DNA of 64,000 bases from Solibacillus sp. FSL R5-0449 (GCF_037975215.1 NZ_CP150239.1:2642001-2706000); one strand, 5' to 3'; shown: positions 1 to 8,640, counted from the stretch's first letter. Notes: generated from the sequence alone by a model not told the origin. Made by a program: numbers and translations.

Positions 1-249
1 GGTCGGTTCACCGAGTGCACCAAGAATTAATGCAGTAATCGTAATCCCCAGCTGACAGGCCGATAAATAATAATCCAGATCCTGTGTTACCTTTTTTGCT
101 GTGACGGCTTTTTTATTGCCCTCTGCGATAAGCTGGTCGATTCGTGACATACGCACTTTTAAGATCGAGAATTCGGCCCCAACGAAAAAGGCTGTCAACA
201 AAATAAATACCGCGACTAAAATTAAATTTATAATTATAATACTGTCCAA
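1..249 (-). CDS. CNNM/HlyC-CorC family membrane protein, N-terminal part (cut by window edge)
   Basis: Only the first 83 codons are in the window; the gene continues to the left. The protein opens with a hydrophobic segment followed by the DUF21/CNNM signature ([19 protein letters not shown], then [20 protein letters not shown]), nearly identical in pattern to the neighbour at 305-1633. The family comprises membrane proteins with a DUF21 transmembrane domain, a CBS pair and a CorC/HlyC domain, linked to Mg2+ or other divalent cation export. The start is a TTG at 249, mirrored by the TTG start of the neighbour. It follows the neighbour by 55 bp on the same strand, so the pair is probably one transcript and arose by duplication. 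Ion specificity cannot be read from this fragment. Confidence 0.88.
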   Translation of the reverse strand, partial: MDSIIIINLILVAVFILLTAFFVGAEFSILKVRMSRIDQLIAEGNKKAVTAKKVTQDLDYYLSACQLGITITALILGALGEPT

Positions 250-255
250 TTAATT

Positions 256-282
256 CCCCCGAAATATGAGGGATTCACCTCC
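256..282 (-). promoter_or_regulatory. Conserved RBS/hairpin leader before the partial CNNM gene
   Basis: Reading the minus strand, a perfect GGAGGTGAATCCCTC is followed by a run of G and then the TTG start. The CCCTC element can pair with the GGGGG just before the start. The same 15-base string precedes the paralogue at 305-1633. GGAGG lies too far from TTG for normal initiation unless the hairpin shortens the distance, or else GGGGG is the true Shine-Dalgarno. Confidence 0.45.
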
Positions 283-304
283 AAGACATATAAGTATCGA
301 TCAT

Positions 305-1633
305 TTACTGCTGAAGTTTATATTGTCTTAATACAACTTCTTTAATTTGATAATTGTCCATATCTGAAATGACCCAAGTATGGTCGTCGAATTTTATTTC
401 GTCACCGATTTGAAGTTCTTCACCGTTTTTGATGGAATCGATATTCGTATGCTGAATCCAGCCGCCAATTGTATCAATCTCTTCACTGTCCTCAAACTCA
501 AATCCGAAACGATCCTCCAGTTCATCGAGCAGTACACGGCCGTTAATCGTATATTCGTTTTCTCCTGACTTTCGGATATCATCCACTTCATCCTCGTCAA
601 ATTCATCCCTAATCTCACCAACAAGCTCTTCCAAAACATCTTCCATCGTTAATACACCGGCTGTCCCGCCATATTCATCGATAATAACCGTCATATGCGC
701 TTTCGCCTTCTGCATTTTTAAAAGTGCATCCTGGATACTTGTCACACCTAAAACAAATGGCACTTTCGTTAAAAACTGCTCGAGCTGTACCGGGCGCTTA
801 GAAACAATATGGCTAAGTAATTTGTTCGCATTGATGACGCCAAGAATGCGGTCTTTATCATTATTTTCAACGATCGGATAACGTGTATAGTTATGTTCGT
901 CTAAGATTTGGATAATCTCTTCGGCACTCATATCTTTGTCGATTGTCACTAAGTCTGTTCGCGGCACCATAATGTCTTTTGCAACACGTTCATCAAAGGC
1001 AAATACATTTTCTAAATATTTCAGTTCCTGTTGGTCGATTTGGCCGCCTTGGAAACTTTGTGCCATAATGATTTTCAGTTCTTCTTCCGAATAGGCCTGC
1101 TCTTCACCCGCTGATTTCACACCGATTGCGCGTAACAATATACGAGAAGTTCCATTCAACGCCTGGATAAACGGATACATTACTTTACCGAACCAATAAA
1201 GCGGTCCTGCAAGCATTAATGTTACTTTCTCGGAAAACTGGATCGCTAACGTTTTTGGCGCCATTTCACCAATTACTACGTGCAAATAACTTACAATGGC
1301 AAGCGCAATGACATAAGAAGCAGCCGAAGCAACAACATCCGAAACATTTAACCAGTCGAATACAGGATACATCAGCTCTTTTACATACGGCTTTGTAAAC
1401 GCACCCAAACCGATTGCTGTGATTGTTATTCCGAGCTGACAGGCAGATAAATAATAATCAAGGTCCCCTGCTACTTTTTTAGCTATGACTGCTTTTTTAT
1501 TGCCTTCTAAAATCAATTGATCAATACGGGATTTACGGATTTTTACAACAGCAAATTCTGCTGCTACGAAAAATCCGGTTAAACCTAAAAAGATAATTAA
1601 TAAAATGATGTTTAATATGGTGTTTACGTCCAA
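305..1633 (-). CDS. CNNM/HlyC-CorC family membrane protein with CBS pair
   Basis: A 442-residue full-length member of the hemolysin C/CorC (UPF0053) family. Residues about 1-200 form the DUF21 membrane domain with four hydrophobic segments (for example around 5-27, 60-80 and 95-125). Residues about 215-340 carry a CBS pair with typical MVPRTDLVTI and TRYPIVE motifs, and about 355-435 form the CorC/HlyC domain. Family members are membrane proteins that export or sense Mg2+, Co2+ or related cations; the hemolysin name is historical. The start is TTG at 1633, supported by the identical M-D start and leader of the tandem paralogue downstream at 1-249. The actual substrate is not evident. Confidence 0.92.
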   Translation of the reverse strand: MDVNTILNIILLIIFLGLTGFFVAAEFAVVKIRKSRIDQLILEGNKKAVIAKKVAGDLDYYLSACQLGITITAIGLGAFTKPYVKELMYPVFDWLNVSDVVASAASYVIALAIVSYLHVVIGEMAPKTLAIQFSEKVTLMLAGPLYWFGKVMYPFIQALNGTSRILLRAIGVKSAGEEQAYSEEELKIIMAQSFQGGQIDQQELKYLENVFAFDERVAKDIMVPRTDLVTIDKDMSAEEIIQILDEHNYTRYPIVENNDKDRILGVINANKLLSHIVSKRPVQLEQFLTKVPFVLGVTSIQDALLKMQKAKAHMTVIIDEYGGTAGVLTMEDVLEELVGEIRDEFDEDEVDDIRKSGENEYTINGRVLLDELEDRFGFEFEDSEEIDTIGGWIQHTNIDSIKNGEELQIGDEIKFDDHTWVISDMDNYQIKEVVLRQYKLQQ

Positions 1634-1639
1634 TTATTT

Positions 1640-1664
1640 CCCTCAGCGCGAGGGATTCACCTCC
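1640..1664 (-). promoter_or_regulatory. RBS/hairpin leader before the full-length CNNM gene
   Basis: On the minus strand GGAGGTGAATCCCTC is followed by CGCT and GAGGG, giving a perfect CCCTC/GAGGG hairpin located between the strong GGAGG and the TTG start. GAGGG itself sits at a good distance (six bases) from TTG, so the hairpin may hide it. The leader sequence is conserved between the two paralogues although the coding sequences have diverged. Confidence 0.45.
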
Positions 1665-1856
1665 AAAATAATGTAGTAATAATTTGGTCTTTCTCTTATG
1701 TACCCGACTATTCTATTGAACATGCAAACAATAATGGTAAGGTTACTAATTTCATTAACAGAATCGCAGCCCAAAACCATCACGTTATAGTTTAAGAAAA
1801 TTATATAGTTTTTATTTTCAAATCACAATTAATTGTGCCCAAAATATATAAAATTA

Positions 1857-1901
1857 CAAAAAAAAGCTTTCAACTTTGAATAACCAAAGCTGAAAACTTT
1901 T
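1857..1901 (-). terminator. Rho-independent terminator of the lipoprotein gene
   Basis: On the minus strand an imperfect stem (TTTTCAGCTTTG against CAAAGTTGAAAG) ends in a run of T. It follows the stop codon at 1909 by about ten bases. Confidence 0.75.
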
Positions 1902-1908
1902 AATAAAT

Positions 1909-2379
1909 TTATTCTACATCGACTGAAGATTTGATGATGTTGCCATTATATAATTGAACTTTTTCGTAATCGTCCTTCTCTACTTGGAGTACGAATGTAT
2001 GGGGCATACCCTCGTCTTCACATTTTTGACCAACATTGTCGATCAGTTGAACCGCCAAGTAATCGCCATGTTTGTATACATTATCGACTGATGTACCACA
2101 GCTGCCCGAATAAGTGACAATAAATACTGCCATATACTCATCCATATCAATCGTGAAATTGTCTACATCAAAACGACCTTGCAGTGATTCAAATTGACCT
2201 TGTGTATTTGCATAGGCAATATGCGGAACGAGCGATTCATAAATCGGTGCAATTTTTTCATCATATTTCATTATTTCAAATGGTACCGCCTGTTTCTCGG
2301 TAAATTTGACATTTGTACTTTCTCCATTACTACAACCCGCCAACAACAATAGGATAATAGCAAACAAATATTTTTTCAT
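1909..2379 (-). CDS. Hypothetical lipoprotein
   Basis: A 156-residue protein with a lipoprotein signal: charged MKKY start, hydrophobic core and lipobox LAGC with Cys16 as the lipidated residue. It should be anchored on the outer face of the membrane. The mature part has two further cysteines (SGSCGTS and GQKCEDEG) that could form a disulfide; the C-terminal half looks like a compact beta-rich domain. I do not recognise the family. It is a single gene with its own terminator, flanked by unrelated genes. Function unknown. Confidence 0.8.
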   Translation of the reverse strand: MKKYLFAIILLLLAGCSNGESTNVKFTEKQAVPFEIMKYDEKIAPIYESLVPHIAYANTQGQFESLQGRFDVDNFTIDMDEYMAVFIVTYSGSCGTSVDNVYKHGDYLAVQLIDNVGQKCEDEGMPHTFVLQVEKDDYEKVQLYNGNIIKSSVDVE

Positions 2380-2621
2380 AATAAATTCCCTTCTCTTTCA
2401 CATCTTCATTGTGATTTTAGTCCAGTTCCATACATTTTTCAAATCATCTATCTTTCATTAGTTAACAATTCACCCTAATTCATTCCTGAACAAAACATAC
2501 TAAAGGAAATTTGGTCGAAAATCATAATCACCCTGGTATTTCGTCTATTAATAGGCGAATTCCTATTGGCGTTTACCTCATTTACATACATTACAAAGAA
2601 TACTTAAGAAAGAAGGTATGC

Positions 2622-3134
2622 TTGTTGTATCAAAATCCGTTTGAACGCTTTGATGAGAGCCCTGAAGGACAACCATTTCAACAACAGTTTTTCCCGGGAT
2701 CACCAGGACCAGGCCCGGGAGGTTTCCCGGGAGCTCCAGGTGGTTTCCCTGGACCTGGACCGGGATTCTCGGGTGGAGGTCCTGGCGGTTTCCCTGGTGG
2801 GGGTCCCGGCGGCTTCCCTGGTAATCCCGGAGGTGGACCTCGTGGAGGTTCTGGTGGAGGACCTGGCGGCAATACCCAAATGCCGATGGGACCGCCTCCT
2901 AGCTTTACACCACAAATGCAGCAACTTTCCGCTAGCCATTCACAGCAAGGTTCCAGTGGGATAAGACGCTGTATGTTCCGTAATACGTTTATATGGCAAC
3001 GAAACGGCAATAGTTTCTGGTTCTTCCCGACATTTGTTGCGCCAAATATCATTTTAGGTTTTAGATGGAGTCGTTTCGGCTGGGTATACAGTTCCGTAAA
3101 TCGCAATTCAATTTTAACTTTCCAATGCTTCTAA
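2622..3134 (+). CDS. Gly/Pro-rich collagen-like protein, probable surface or spore-coat type
   Basis: About 170 residues. The first 20 residues are polar (NPFERFDESPEGQ), residues about 25-95 are an irregular Gly-Pro-Phe repeat (PGGFPG and GGGPGG units), and the last 60 residues are a Trp/Phe-rich domain containing IRRCMFRNTFIWQRNGNSFW. I chose TTG 2622 (or TTG 2625) because GAAGG at 2612-2616 precedes it by 5-8 bases; the open frame extends further up to 2511 without a ribosome site. The repeat is locally GC-rich compared with its surroundings. Gly-rich proteins of this size in Bacillales are often spore or cell-surface components, but nothing here proves it. It ends just before a strong terminator. 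Confidence 0.7.
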   Translation: MLYQNPFERFDESPEGQPFQQQFFPGSPGPGPGGFPGAPGGFPGPGPGFSGGGPGGFPGGGPGGFPGNPGGGPRGGSGGGPGGNTQMPMGPPPSFTPQMQQLSASHSQQGSSGIRRCMFRNTFIWQRNGNSFWFFPTFVAPNIILGFRWSRFGWVYSSVNRNSILTFQCF

Positions 3135-3141
3135 CCTAAAT

Positions 3142-3192
3142 ACAAAAGCTCTTATGCGACAGTACCCAGTACTACGCCATAAGAGCTTTTGT
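3142..3192 (+). terminator. Bidirectional Rho-independent terminator
   Basis: A perfect 15-base inverted repeat (ACAAAAGCTCTTATG and its complement) flanks a loop of about 21 bases. It lies between the convergent Gly/Pro-rich gene and the flavin-fold operon, and can serve both. Confidence 0.9.
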
Positions 3193-3248
3193 TTATTGAC
3201 GTACTGATTTTTGCAGTACGACTTTTATTCTTACTATACTTAACTATT

Positions 3249-3653
3249 TTAAAGCTTCAATTCCTGTGGCTCACCATCGTTCATTAATTTGATTGTGATC
3301 GGATCGAATTGAAGTGTCACCATATCCCCGTCTTCTGATGTGAAAACGTCTTTAAAGAAGTTTGTGATTTTCAGCTTTAATGAATCATCTTTTACTTCAC
3401 TTAGTTTTGCTGTAATTTCTAAATACGGGGCATCCATGTCTTCCTTTGTATAACCCAGTAAAATATGCGTGTAAGGATTTTCATTTAAATCGTACACTTT
3501 TTGAGAGTCTTCAGTTGTTGTCGCATAGAGCGTGAAGTCTTCGTTTGTAAACGTCATGTAACGAACATAAGGGTGACGTCCGTTTAATGTAGCCATTGTC
3601 CCGATTTTATGGTCTTTAATAATTGAAAGTACTTTTTCTTTTAATGTTTCCAT
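3249..3653 (-). CDS. Pyridoxamine 5'-phosphate oxidase-like (split-barrel flavin-binding fold) protein
   Basis: A 134-residue protein of the PNPOx-like/general stress protein 26 type: an N-terminal helix, IGTMATLNGRHPYVRYMTF, a strand block (TLYATTTEDSQKVYDL) and a C-terminal beta region. Members bind FMN, F420 or heme, or only keep the fold; substrate is usually unknown. It has a GGGAGG ribosome site and starts 13 bp after its paralogue at 3667-4074, with the same layout, so the two form an operon that arose by tandem duplication. They may form a heterodimer, since the fold is normally dimeric; this is inference. Confidence 0.85.
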   Translation of the reverse strand: METLKEKVLSIIKDHKIGTMATLNGRHPYVRYMTFTNEDFTLYATTTEDSQKVYDLNENPYTHILLGYTKEDMDAPYLEITAKLSEVKDDSLKLKITNFFKDVFTSEDGDMVTLQFDPITIKLMNDGEPQELKL

Positions 3654-3666
3654 TACACTACCTCCC

Positions 3667-4074
3667 TTAATATAGTTGAATCTCTTCCTGGTTTTTTCCG
3701 TCTTTATTCATAATTCGCATTCGTGTCGGCGTAACTTGAATTAGCACAAAATTGCCGTCAGCATGCTTTGGATATTTATCAAGCAGCATCTGTTTCACAG
3801 CATCGTTTAATGTTGTTGCTGCATTGCCTTCGATTTCCAAGAATGTTTCAAGCATTCCTTCGCCTTCATATCCTAATAAAATGTGGGTACCGCCGTATTC
3901 CGTAATTTCACGTACGACATCGGAATCTTCCAGTGCTACCGTATATAATTTCGATTCTACATAGTCAAATGTCATATAGCGTGAATTCGGTACACCGTTA
4001 TTATTTGTAGCCATAACGCCTATACTGTTTTCGTTTAAAATTTGCAATGCAATTTCTTTATTACTTTTGCTCAT
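3667..4074 (-). CDS. Pyridoxamine 5'-phosphate oxidase-like protein, paralogue
   Basis: A 135-residue protein with the same split-barrel pattern as the following gene: IGVMATNNNGVPNSRYMTFD, then KLYTVALEDSDVVREI and THILLGYEGEG. First gene of the two-gene operon, with GGAGGAG about 9 bases before ATG. The shared THILLGY motif in both copies shows they are recent relatives. No catalytic residues specific to pyridoxine oxidation can be assigned, so the true activity is unknown. Confidence 0.85.
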   Translation of the reverse strand: MSKSNKEIALQILNENSIGVMATNNNGVPNSRYMTFDYVESKLYTVALEDSDVVREITEYGGTHILLGYEGEGMLETFLEIEGNAATTLNDAVKQMLLDKYPKHADGNFVLIQVTPTRMRIMNKDGKNQEEIQLY

Positions 4075-4435
4075 ATTTTCACTCCTCCGGTAAATTAAGT
4101 TCCATTATTCGTGAGATGAGAAGCACGTCCAACCGTATGTAATTCCAAATCAATGGGAAAAACCGCTGTTGTGCTGATACTTTTATAATTCCCTTAATAA
4201 ATTTAAATAAAACAATTTTCTTCGCATTTAACTTGGCATTGCATCCCCTTAACTTTTATCAATTCTGTAGTTCCCGTGTAAATTTTTCTCTATATCAATT
4301 AAATGAACTGTAAAAATTTAAAAGTTATAGGGATATTTGTTTGAATATTAAAAAATTTGTAGATAAAATGAAATTGGAATAGATATCCTTTTATTCTGCA
4401 TGAAAAAGAAAAACTATATGTAAGGAGGACATTGG
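4075..4435. other. Intergenic region between divergent flavin-fold and ABC operons
   Basis: AT-rich 361 bp between divergent operons. I looked for a Fur box in front of the ABC importer and found none. It must hold both promoters, but I cannot assign -35/-10 boxes with confidence. The last part contains the strong ribosome site AAGGAGG of the importer. Confidence 0.5.
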
Positions 4436-5527
4436 ATGAAAAGATTTACTTGGCTTTCTCTTATTCTCACAACTCTTTTATTAGTTTTGGCTGCGTGCGG
4501 CGACTCCGAAGAGACGACAAATGATTCAACTCAAGGCGATAGCGGCACGACAGAAGGTACAACAGAAGAAAATGCTTCCGGCAAGCTCGTAATTTACACG
4601 GGGCGTGACGAAAACATGGTACAGGGTGTTATCGAAAAGTTTAATGAGCGTTACCCGAATATCGAAGTGGAATATATGACAATGGGTGCACAGCAGATTT
4701 TAGAGCGTGTGCGTGGTGAAAAAGCCAACCCACAAGGCGATTTTTGGTGGGGCGGTACACAGTCAGCGATGATGGTTGCCGCAAATGAGGATTTGCTTTT
4801 ACAATGGGATCCTTCATTTATCGATTCTGTTGACCCTCTTCATAAGGATGAGCAAAATCGCTGGGTTGGTGAGATGCTGTTACCTGAAGTCATTATGATT
4901 AACAGTGATGTGATGTCACCGGAAGAAGGACCACAGGATTGGGATGAATTACTTGATCCAAAGTGGAAAGATGAAATTTTAATTCGCGGTGTTCTTGCTT
5001 CAGGAACGATGCGGACAATTTATTCTTCTATGATTTTCCGCCAAGGTGCAGATGATCCATCAAAAGGCTATGACTGGCTGATGAAACTTGATGCGAATAC
5101 GAAAGAATATACACAAGATCCTAACGCGCTGTATTTAAAACTGGCACGCCAGGAAGGTTCAATTTCGTTATGGAACTTGCAGGATATTTTACTGAAAAAA
5201 CATACAACGGATTACACATTTGACTTTATTTATCCGGAAAGCGGTGCACCGATTTTAGTCGATGCAGTCGGTATTGTAAACAATGCTAAAAATGAAGAAA
5301 ATGCGAAATTATTTATGGAATTCCTGTTCGATCAAGAAACGATGGTTGAACTTTCAAAAGAGTATTACCAAATTCCAACACGTACGGATATTGCGGAAGA
5401 TGCTATGCCTGACTGGTATAAAGAGCTGGATTTAAAACCACTTGATATCGATTGGCAAGTAATGGCCGATAAAGAAGCGGAATGGATGGAGTATTGGGAT
5501 ACAAATATTAAAGGAAAAGGCAAATAG
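4436..5527 (+). CDS. ABC transporter substrate-binding lipoprotein (ferric iron/AfuA-FbpA type)
   Basis: A 363-residue lipoprotein: signal peptide ending in LAACG (Cys21) and an acidic Ser/Thr linker, then the periplasmic-binding fold beginning KLVIYTGRDENMVQGVIEKF. The motifs GDFWWGGTQSAMM and EYYQIPTRTDI are typical of family-1/class-C binding proteins for ferric ions and some anions. A Tyr-Tyr pair in the latter region resembles the ferric-binding tyrosines of FbpA. It is followed by an ATPase and a fused permease, the usual FbpABC order. Substrate is inferred; a 2-aminoethylphosphonate or other anion importer of the same superfamily is the main alternative, and no Fur box was found upstream. 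Confidence 0.85.
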   Translation: MKRFTWLSLILTTLLLVLAACGDSEETTNDSTQGDSGTTEGTTEENASGKLVIYTGRDENMVQGVIEKFNERYPNIEVEYMTMGAQQILERVRGEKANPQGDFWWGGTQSAMMVAANEDLLLQWDPSFIDSVDPLHKDEQNRWVGEMLLPEVIMINSDVMSPEEGPQDWDELLDPKWKDEILIRGVLASGTMRTIYSSMIFRQGADDPSKGYDWLMKLDANTKEYTQDPNALYLKLARQEGSISLWNLQDILLKKHTTDYTFDFIYPESGAPILVDAVGIVNNAKNEENAKLFMEFLFDQETMVELSKEYYQIPTRTDIAEDAMPDWYKELDLKPLDIDWQVMADKEAEWMEYWDTNIKGKGK

Positions 5528-5540
5528 TAGTTATATGACA

Positions 5541-5568
5541 GACCTCTGAATCAAGAGGTCTTTCTTTT
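5541..5568 (+). terminator. Intercistronic terminator/attenuator after the binding protein
   Basis: GACCTCT and AGAGGTC form a 7-bp stem followed by TTTCTTTT. Located between the binding protein and ATPase genes, it probably lowers transporter expression relative to the binding protein. Confidence 0.7.
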
Positions 5569-5601
5569 CCTAATTTGTCGGTATGAAGGGAGTTGGATTG
5601 G

Positions 5602-6672
5602 ATGAAAGCTGTTCGTATTAACGACGTTTCAAAAAAATTCGGTGATGTCGTGAGCGTCAAAGATTTAGAGCTGGATATAAAATCGGGTGAATTTTTTACA
5701 TTTCTAGGTCCGAGTGGGTGTGGCAAAACAACAACATTACGGATGATTGCCGGATTTTACTACCCTTCTCAAGGTAAAATTTACTTTGACAATCAGGATG
5801 TCACAACATTGCAGCCTAATAAACGGAATATTGGAATGGTGTTTCAAAACTATGCACTCTTCCCGCATATGACAGTCAATGAAAATATTGCATTCGGTCT
5901 GGAAATCCGGAAATATGATAGAAAAACGATCAAAGAAAAGGTTGACCGGATACGCGAGCTTGTTCATCTAGGTCCATATGGCTCACGCAAAATCAATGAA
6001 TTATCGGGTGGTCAGCAGCAGCGTGTTGCTTTGGCACGTGCGCTTGTCATTGAACCTGACATTTTGCTTCTGGATGAGCCATTATCCAATTTGGATGCAA
6101 AATTACGTGAGGAAACGCGGATTGAAATCAAACGGATTCAGTCGGAACTGGGTGTGACGACAATTTACGTTACCCATGACCAGACTGAGGCGATGGCAAT
6201 GTCCGACCGGATTATGGTAATGGAGCATGGCGTCGTCAAACAAATCGGTACGCCACAGGAAATTTACCATCGGCCAAACAACCGCTTTGTCGCTACTTTT
6301 ATCGGAGAGACAAACTTGCTTACGATGAAAGTAAAATCGATTGAAGACAATATGATTACCGTTACAAATGATAAAGGACTTGAACTGCAAGGCCTGACAG
6401 AAAACTTGGCAGCGGGTCTTCAAGTAGCAATCGGAGACGAAATTTATGTATCCGTCCGTCCTGAAGCATTTGAAAGCGGTCCTGGTGAAAACACCGTTAC
6501 AGGTATCGTCGAGCTGATCGAATTTACCGGAATCAGCGTAAATTACTTTATCAAATGGAATGATACTACATTAAAAGCAATGATTATTAGTCGGGGTACT
6601 GCAATACTGCAAGCTGGCGATATGATTGAACTACATATCCCGAAACAAAATATTTATTTCCTAGGAGAATAA
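5602..6672 (+). CDS. ABC transporter ATP-binding protein (FbpC/AfuC type)
   Basis: A 357-residue ATPase of the CUT/FbpC class. Walker A is GPSGCGKTTT, signature LSGGQQQRVALARA, Walker B ILLLDEPLSNLD, and the switch histidine is in VTHDQTEAMA. The C-terminal 120 residues form a TOBE-type regulatory domain (VRPEAFESGPGENTVTG), typical of iron, sulfate, polyamine and phosphonate importers. I chose ATG 5602, nine bases after GAAGGGAG, rather than the upstream TTG 5593 that overlaps the ribosome site. It would energise the permease encoded 15 bp downstream. Confidence 0.9.
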   Translation: MKAVRINDVSKKFGDVVSVKDLELDIKSGEFFTFLGPSGCGKTTTLRMIAGFYYPSQGKIYFDNQDVTTLQPNKRNIGMVFQNYALFPHMTVNENIAFGLEIRKYDRKTIKEKVDRIRELVHLGPYGSRKINELSGGQQQRVALARALVIEPDILLLDEPLSNLDAKLREETRIEIKRIQSELGVTTIYVTHDQTEAMAMSDRIMVMEHGVVKQIGTPQEIYHRPNNRFVATFIGETNLLTMKVKSIEDNMITVTNDKGLELQGLTENLAAGLQVAIGDEIYVSVRPEAFESGPGENTVTGIVELIEFTGISVNYFIKWNDTTLKAMIISRGTAILQAGDMIELHIPKQNIYFLGE

Positions 6673-6687
6673 GAGAGGAGGCACACA

Positions 6688-8409
6688 ATGAGCAAAAAAT
6701 CCGTTGACACATACGAAGCGAGTTGGTGGTCTCGTCTTACACAATCACGCTATTTTGTCTATATTCTTATCTCCCCGCTGTTTTTAATATTGTTTGCCTA
6801 TGTTATTTATCCATTTTACTCAACGTTTATTCAGAGTTTTGCCGGAGACAATCAGCTGGCAAACTATCAGAAGTTTTTCAGTTTAGAAAGTACAGCCAAT
6901 CTGGAGGCACTTTGGAACAGCTTTTATATATCGATTATTAGTGTCATCTGCTGTGCCGTTGTTGGGGTAATGATGGCCTTTTTACTGGAACGCTACGATT
7001 TTCCGGGTCGCCGTCTGCTCTCTATTTTAGTACTTGTCCCAATGGCATTGCCTCCATTGGTGGGGGTTTTATCCTTTTCATTTTTATATGGTGAAAGTGG
7101 TATCTTCCCGCGCTTATTTCAGCAGATGTTTCAATTGGAAGATGTTCCGTTTGCCTTAAAAGGGATTTGGGGTGTCATTGTTGTTCATACGTTTACGATG
7201 TATACGTACTTCTATTTGACGGCTTCAGCAGCTATTAAAGGGCTTGACCCTTCTTTGGAAGAAGCCGCAACCAGTCTGGGAGCAAGCAGGATACGGGTTT
7301 GGCGGAAGATTATTTTGCCGATGCTTACCCCATCATTAATCGCATCTTCCCTCCTCGTTTTCATGGTGTCGATGGCATCCTATACAGCGCCACTCATGTT
7401 CGGGGTTGAACGTACAATGACGATGCAAATTTATTTATCACGGACAAACGGCAATTTGGATATGGCGGCAACGCAGTCAACCATTTTATCATTCGTGTCC
7501 ATCACCTTTTTGCTTATTATGCGCTGGTATCAAAACCGACGTAACTATCAGAATTTAAGTAAAGGAATCAGTGTTCACCGTTCGGAAGTGAGCTCGAAGC
7601 CTTTGAAGTATTTAGCGGTTGCACTATCCTTTATCGGGACGCTAATTTTGATCTTGCCGATTTTAGTGCTGATTTTAATTTCATTTTCAAAAGACGGTGC
7701 CTGGACAATTCAGATTTTGCCGACCGAATATACGCTTGACCATTATAAAGCGCTGTTTACGGATGAGCGGACATGGCGCCCAATTTGGAACTCGCTGCAA
7801 ATGGGCTTCATCGCAACAGTCGGCAATATTATATTCGGTGTTGCTGCAGCCTATGCGATGGTCAGACTTAGCTTCAAAGGAAAAACAGCGCTCGATATTC
7901 TAATTACGATCCCGTGGGCATTGCCGGGTACAGTTGTAGCTGTTAACTTAATCGCGGCGTTTTCCACGGAAAGCGTATTTACATTCAATCAAGTATTGAT
8001 CGGTTCATTCTGGATTTTACCGCTTGCGTATTTTATCCGGCATTTGCCGCTTGTCTTCAGGTCGACATCGGCTTCCCTTATGCAATTGGATCAATCCGTG
8101 GAGGAGGCTTCGCGAAGTTTAGGGGCATCGTGGTGGTATACATTCAGAAGAATTGTCATTCCGCTTACATTATCCGGTGTTCTTGCCGGTACATTGCTCG
8201 CTTTTGTCCAAAGTATCGGGGAATTCGTTGCTTCAATCTTGATTTATAATACGTCGACGATTCCATTGTCGGTTGCCATATTCCAGAAGCTGTATGCCTT
8301 CAAGTTTGGTACGGCATGCGCATATGGTGTGCTGCAGATTGTTTTAATCCTTATTGTTCTGATCATTTCAGAACGTTTATCAAAAGGCTCCGCAGGAAGT
8401 GCTATATAA
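6688..8409 (+). CDS. ABC transporter fused double permease (FbpB/AfuB type)
   Basis: A 573-residue permease with two complete transport domains in one chain, about twelve membrane segments. Each half has the EAA loop that docks on the ATPase: EEAATSLGASRIRVWRKIIL near residues 192-212 and EEASRSLGASWWYTFRRIVI near 472-492. Fused permeases of this size are typical of ferric-iron (FbpB) and related importers. GAGAGGAGG lies just before ATG. Last gene of the three-gene operon and followed by a strong terminator. Confidence 0.9.
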   Translation: MSKKSVDTYEASWWSRLTQSRYFVYILISPLFLILFAYVIYPFYSTFIQSFAGDNQLANYQKFFSLESTANLEALWNSFYISIISVICCAVVGVMMAFLLERYDFPGRRLLSILVLVPMALPPLVGVLSFSFLYGESGIFPRLFQQMFQLEDVPFALKGIWGVIVVHTFTMYTYFYLTASAAIKGLDPSLEEAATSLGASRIRVWRKIILPMLTPSLIASSLLVFMVSMASYTAPLMFGVERTMTMQIYLSRTNGNLDMAATQSTILSFVSITFLLIMRWYQNRRNYQNLSKGISVHRSEVSSKPLKYLAVALSFIGTLILILPILVLILISFSKDGAWTIQILPTEYTLDHYKALFTDERTWRPIWNSLQMGFIATVGNIIFGVAAAYAMVRLSFKGKTALDILITIPWALPGTVVAVNLIAAFSTESVFTFNQVLIGSFWILPLAYFIRHLPLVFRSTSASLMQLDQSVEEASRSLGASWWYTFRRIVIPLTLSGVLAGTLLAFVQSIGEFVASILIYNTSTIPLSVAIFQKLYAFKFGTACAYGVLQIVLILIVLIISERLSKGSAGSAI

Positions 8410-8434
8410 CGTAAAAAAAGCTAGCATATAATCC

Positions 8435-8476
8435 AAAAACAGCATTTTTCTCAATGAGAAAAATGCTGTTTTTTTG
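8435..8476 (+). terminator. Rho-independent terminator of the ABC importer operon
   Basis: Near-perfect stem ACAGCATTTTTCTC/GAGAAAAATGCTGT with a 4-base loop and a seven-T tail. Confidence 0.92.
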
Positions 8477-8489
8477 CTATGCGTATAAA

Positions 8490-8640
8490 TTGATTTCCAT
8501 TCCGGGACGCTTTCCGCGGGCATGAGGCCAACAGGATGTTGGTCACAAAAGCGTTGCCACAGGACGTGGCGTTCTTAGCTTTTGTTCCTAGTCTCAGGCG
8601 TCGTGCTTTTCCCGCTGGAGTCGCCCTTCATTCCAATCAA
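8490..8640. repeat. Structured Bacillales-type intergenic palindromic repeat
   Basis: About 151 bp bounded by TTGATT and AATCAA. The outer arms (CGGGACGCTTTCCGCGGGC and the matching GCTTTTCCCGCTGGAGTCGCCC) are of the type widely scattered in Bacillaceae and Planococcaceae genomes. Inside are two small perfect hairpins, CCAAC-AGGAT-GTTGG and GCCAC-AGGAC-GTGGC, the second enclosed by ACAAAAGC/GCTTTTGT. It is much more GC-rich than its surroundings and contains no reading frame. Only one copy occurs in this window. Confidence 0.8.

Noticed and set aside
2678-3106. Minus-strand frame of 142 codons rich in PPGPPP
   Set aside because: Mirror of the Gly/Pro-rich gene on the plus strand; no ribosome site and the plus frame has a good start and terminator.
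4300-4435. Fur box upstream of the ferric-type ABC importer
   Set aside because: I looked for TGATAAT-type repeats and found none; iron as substrate therefore rests on protein family only.
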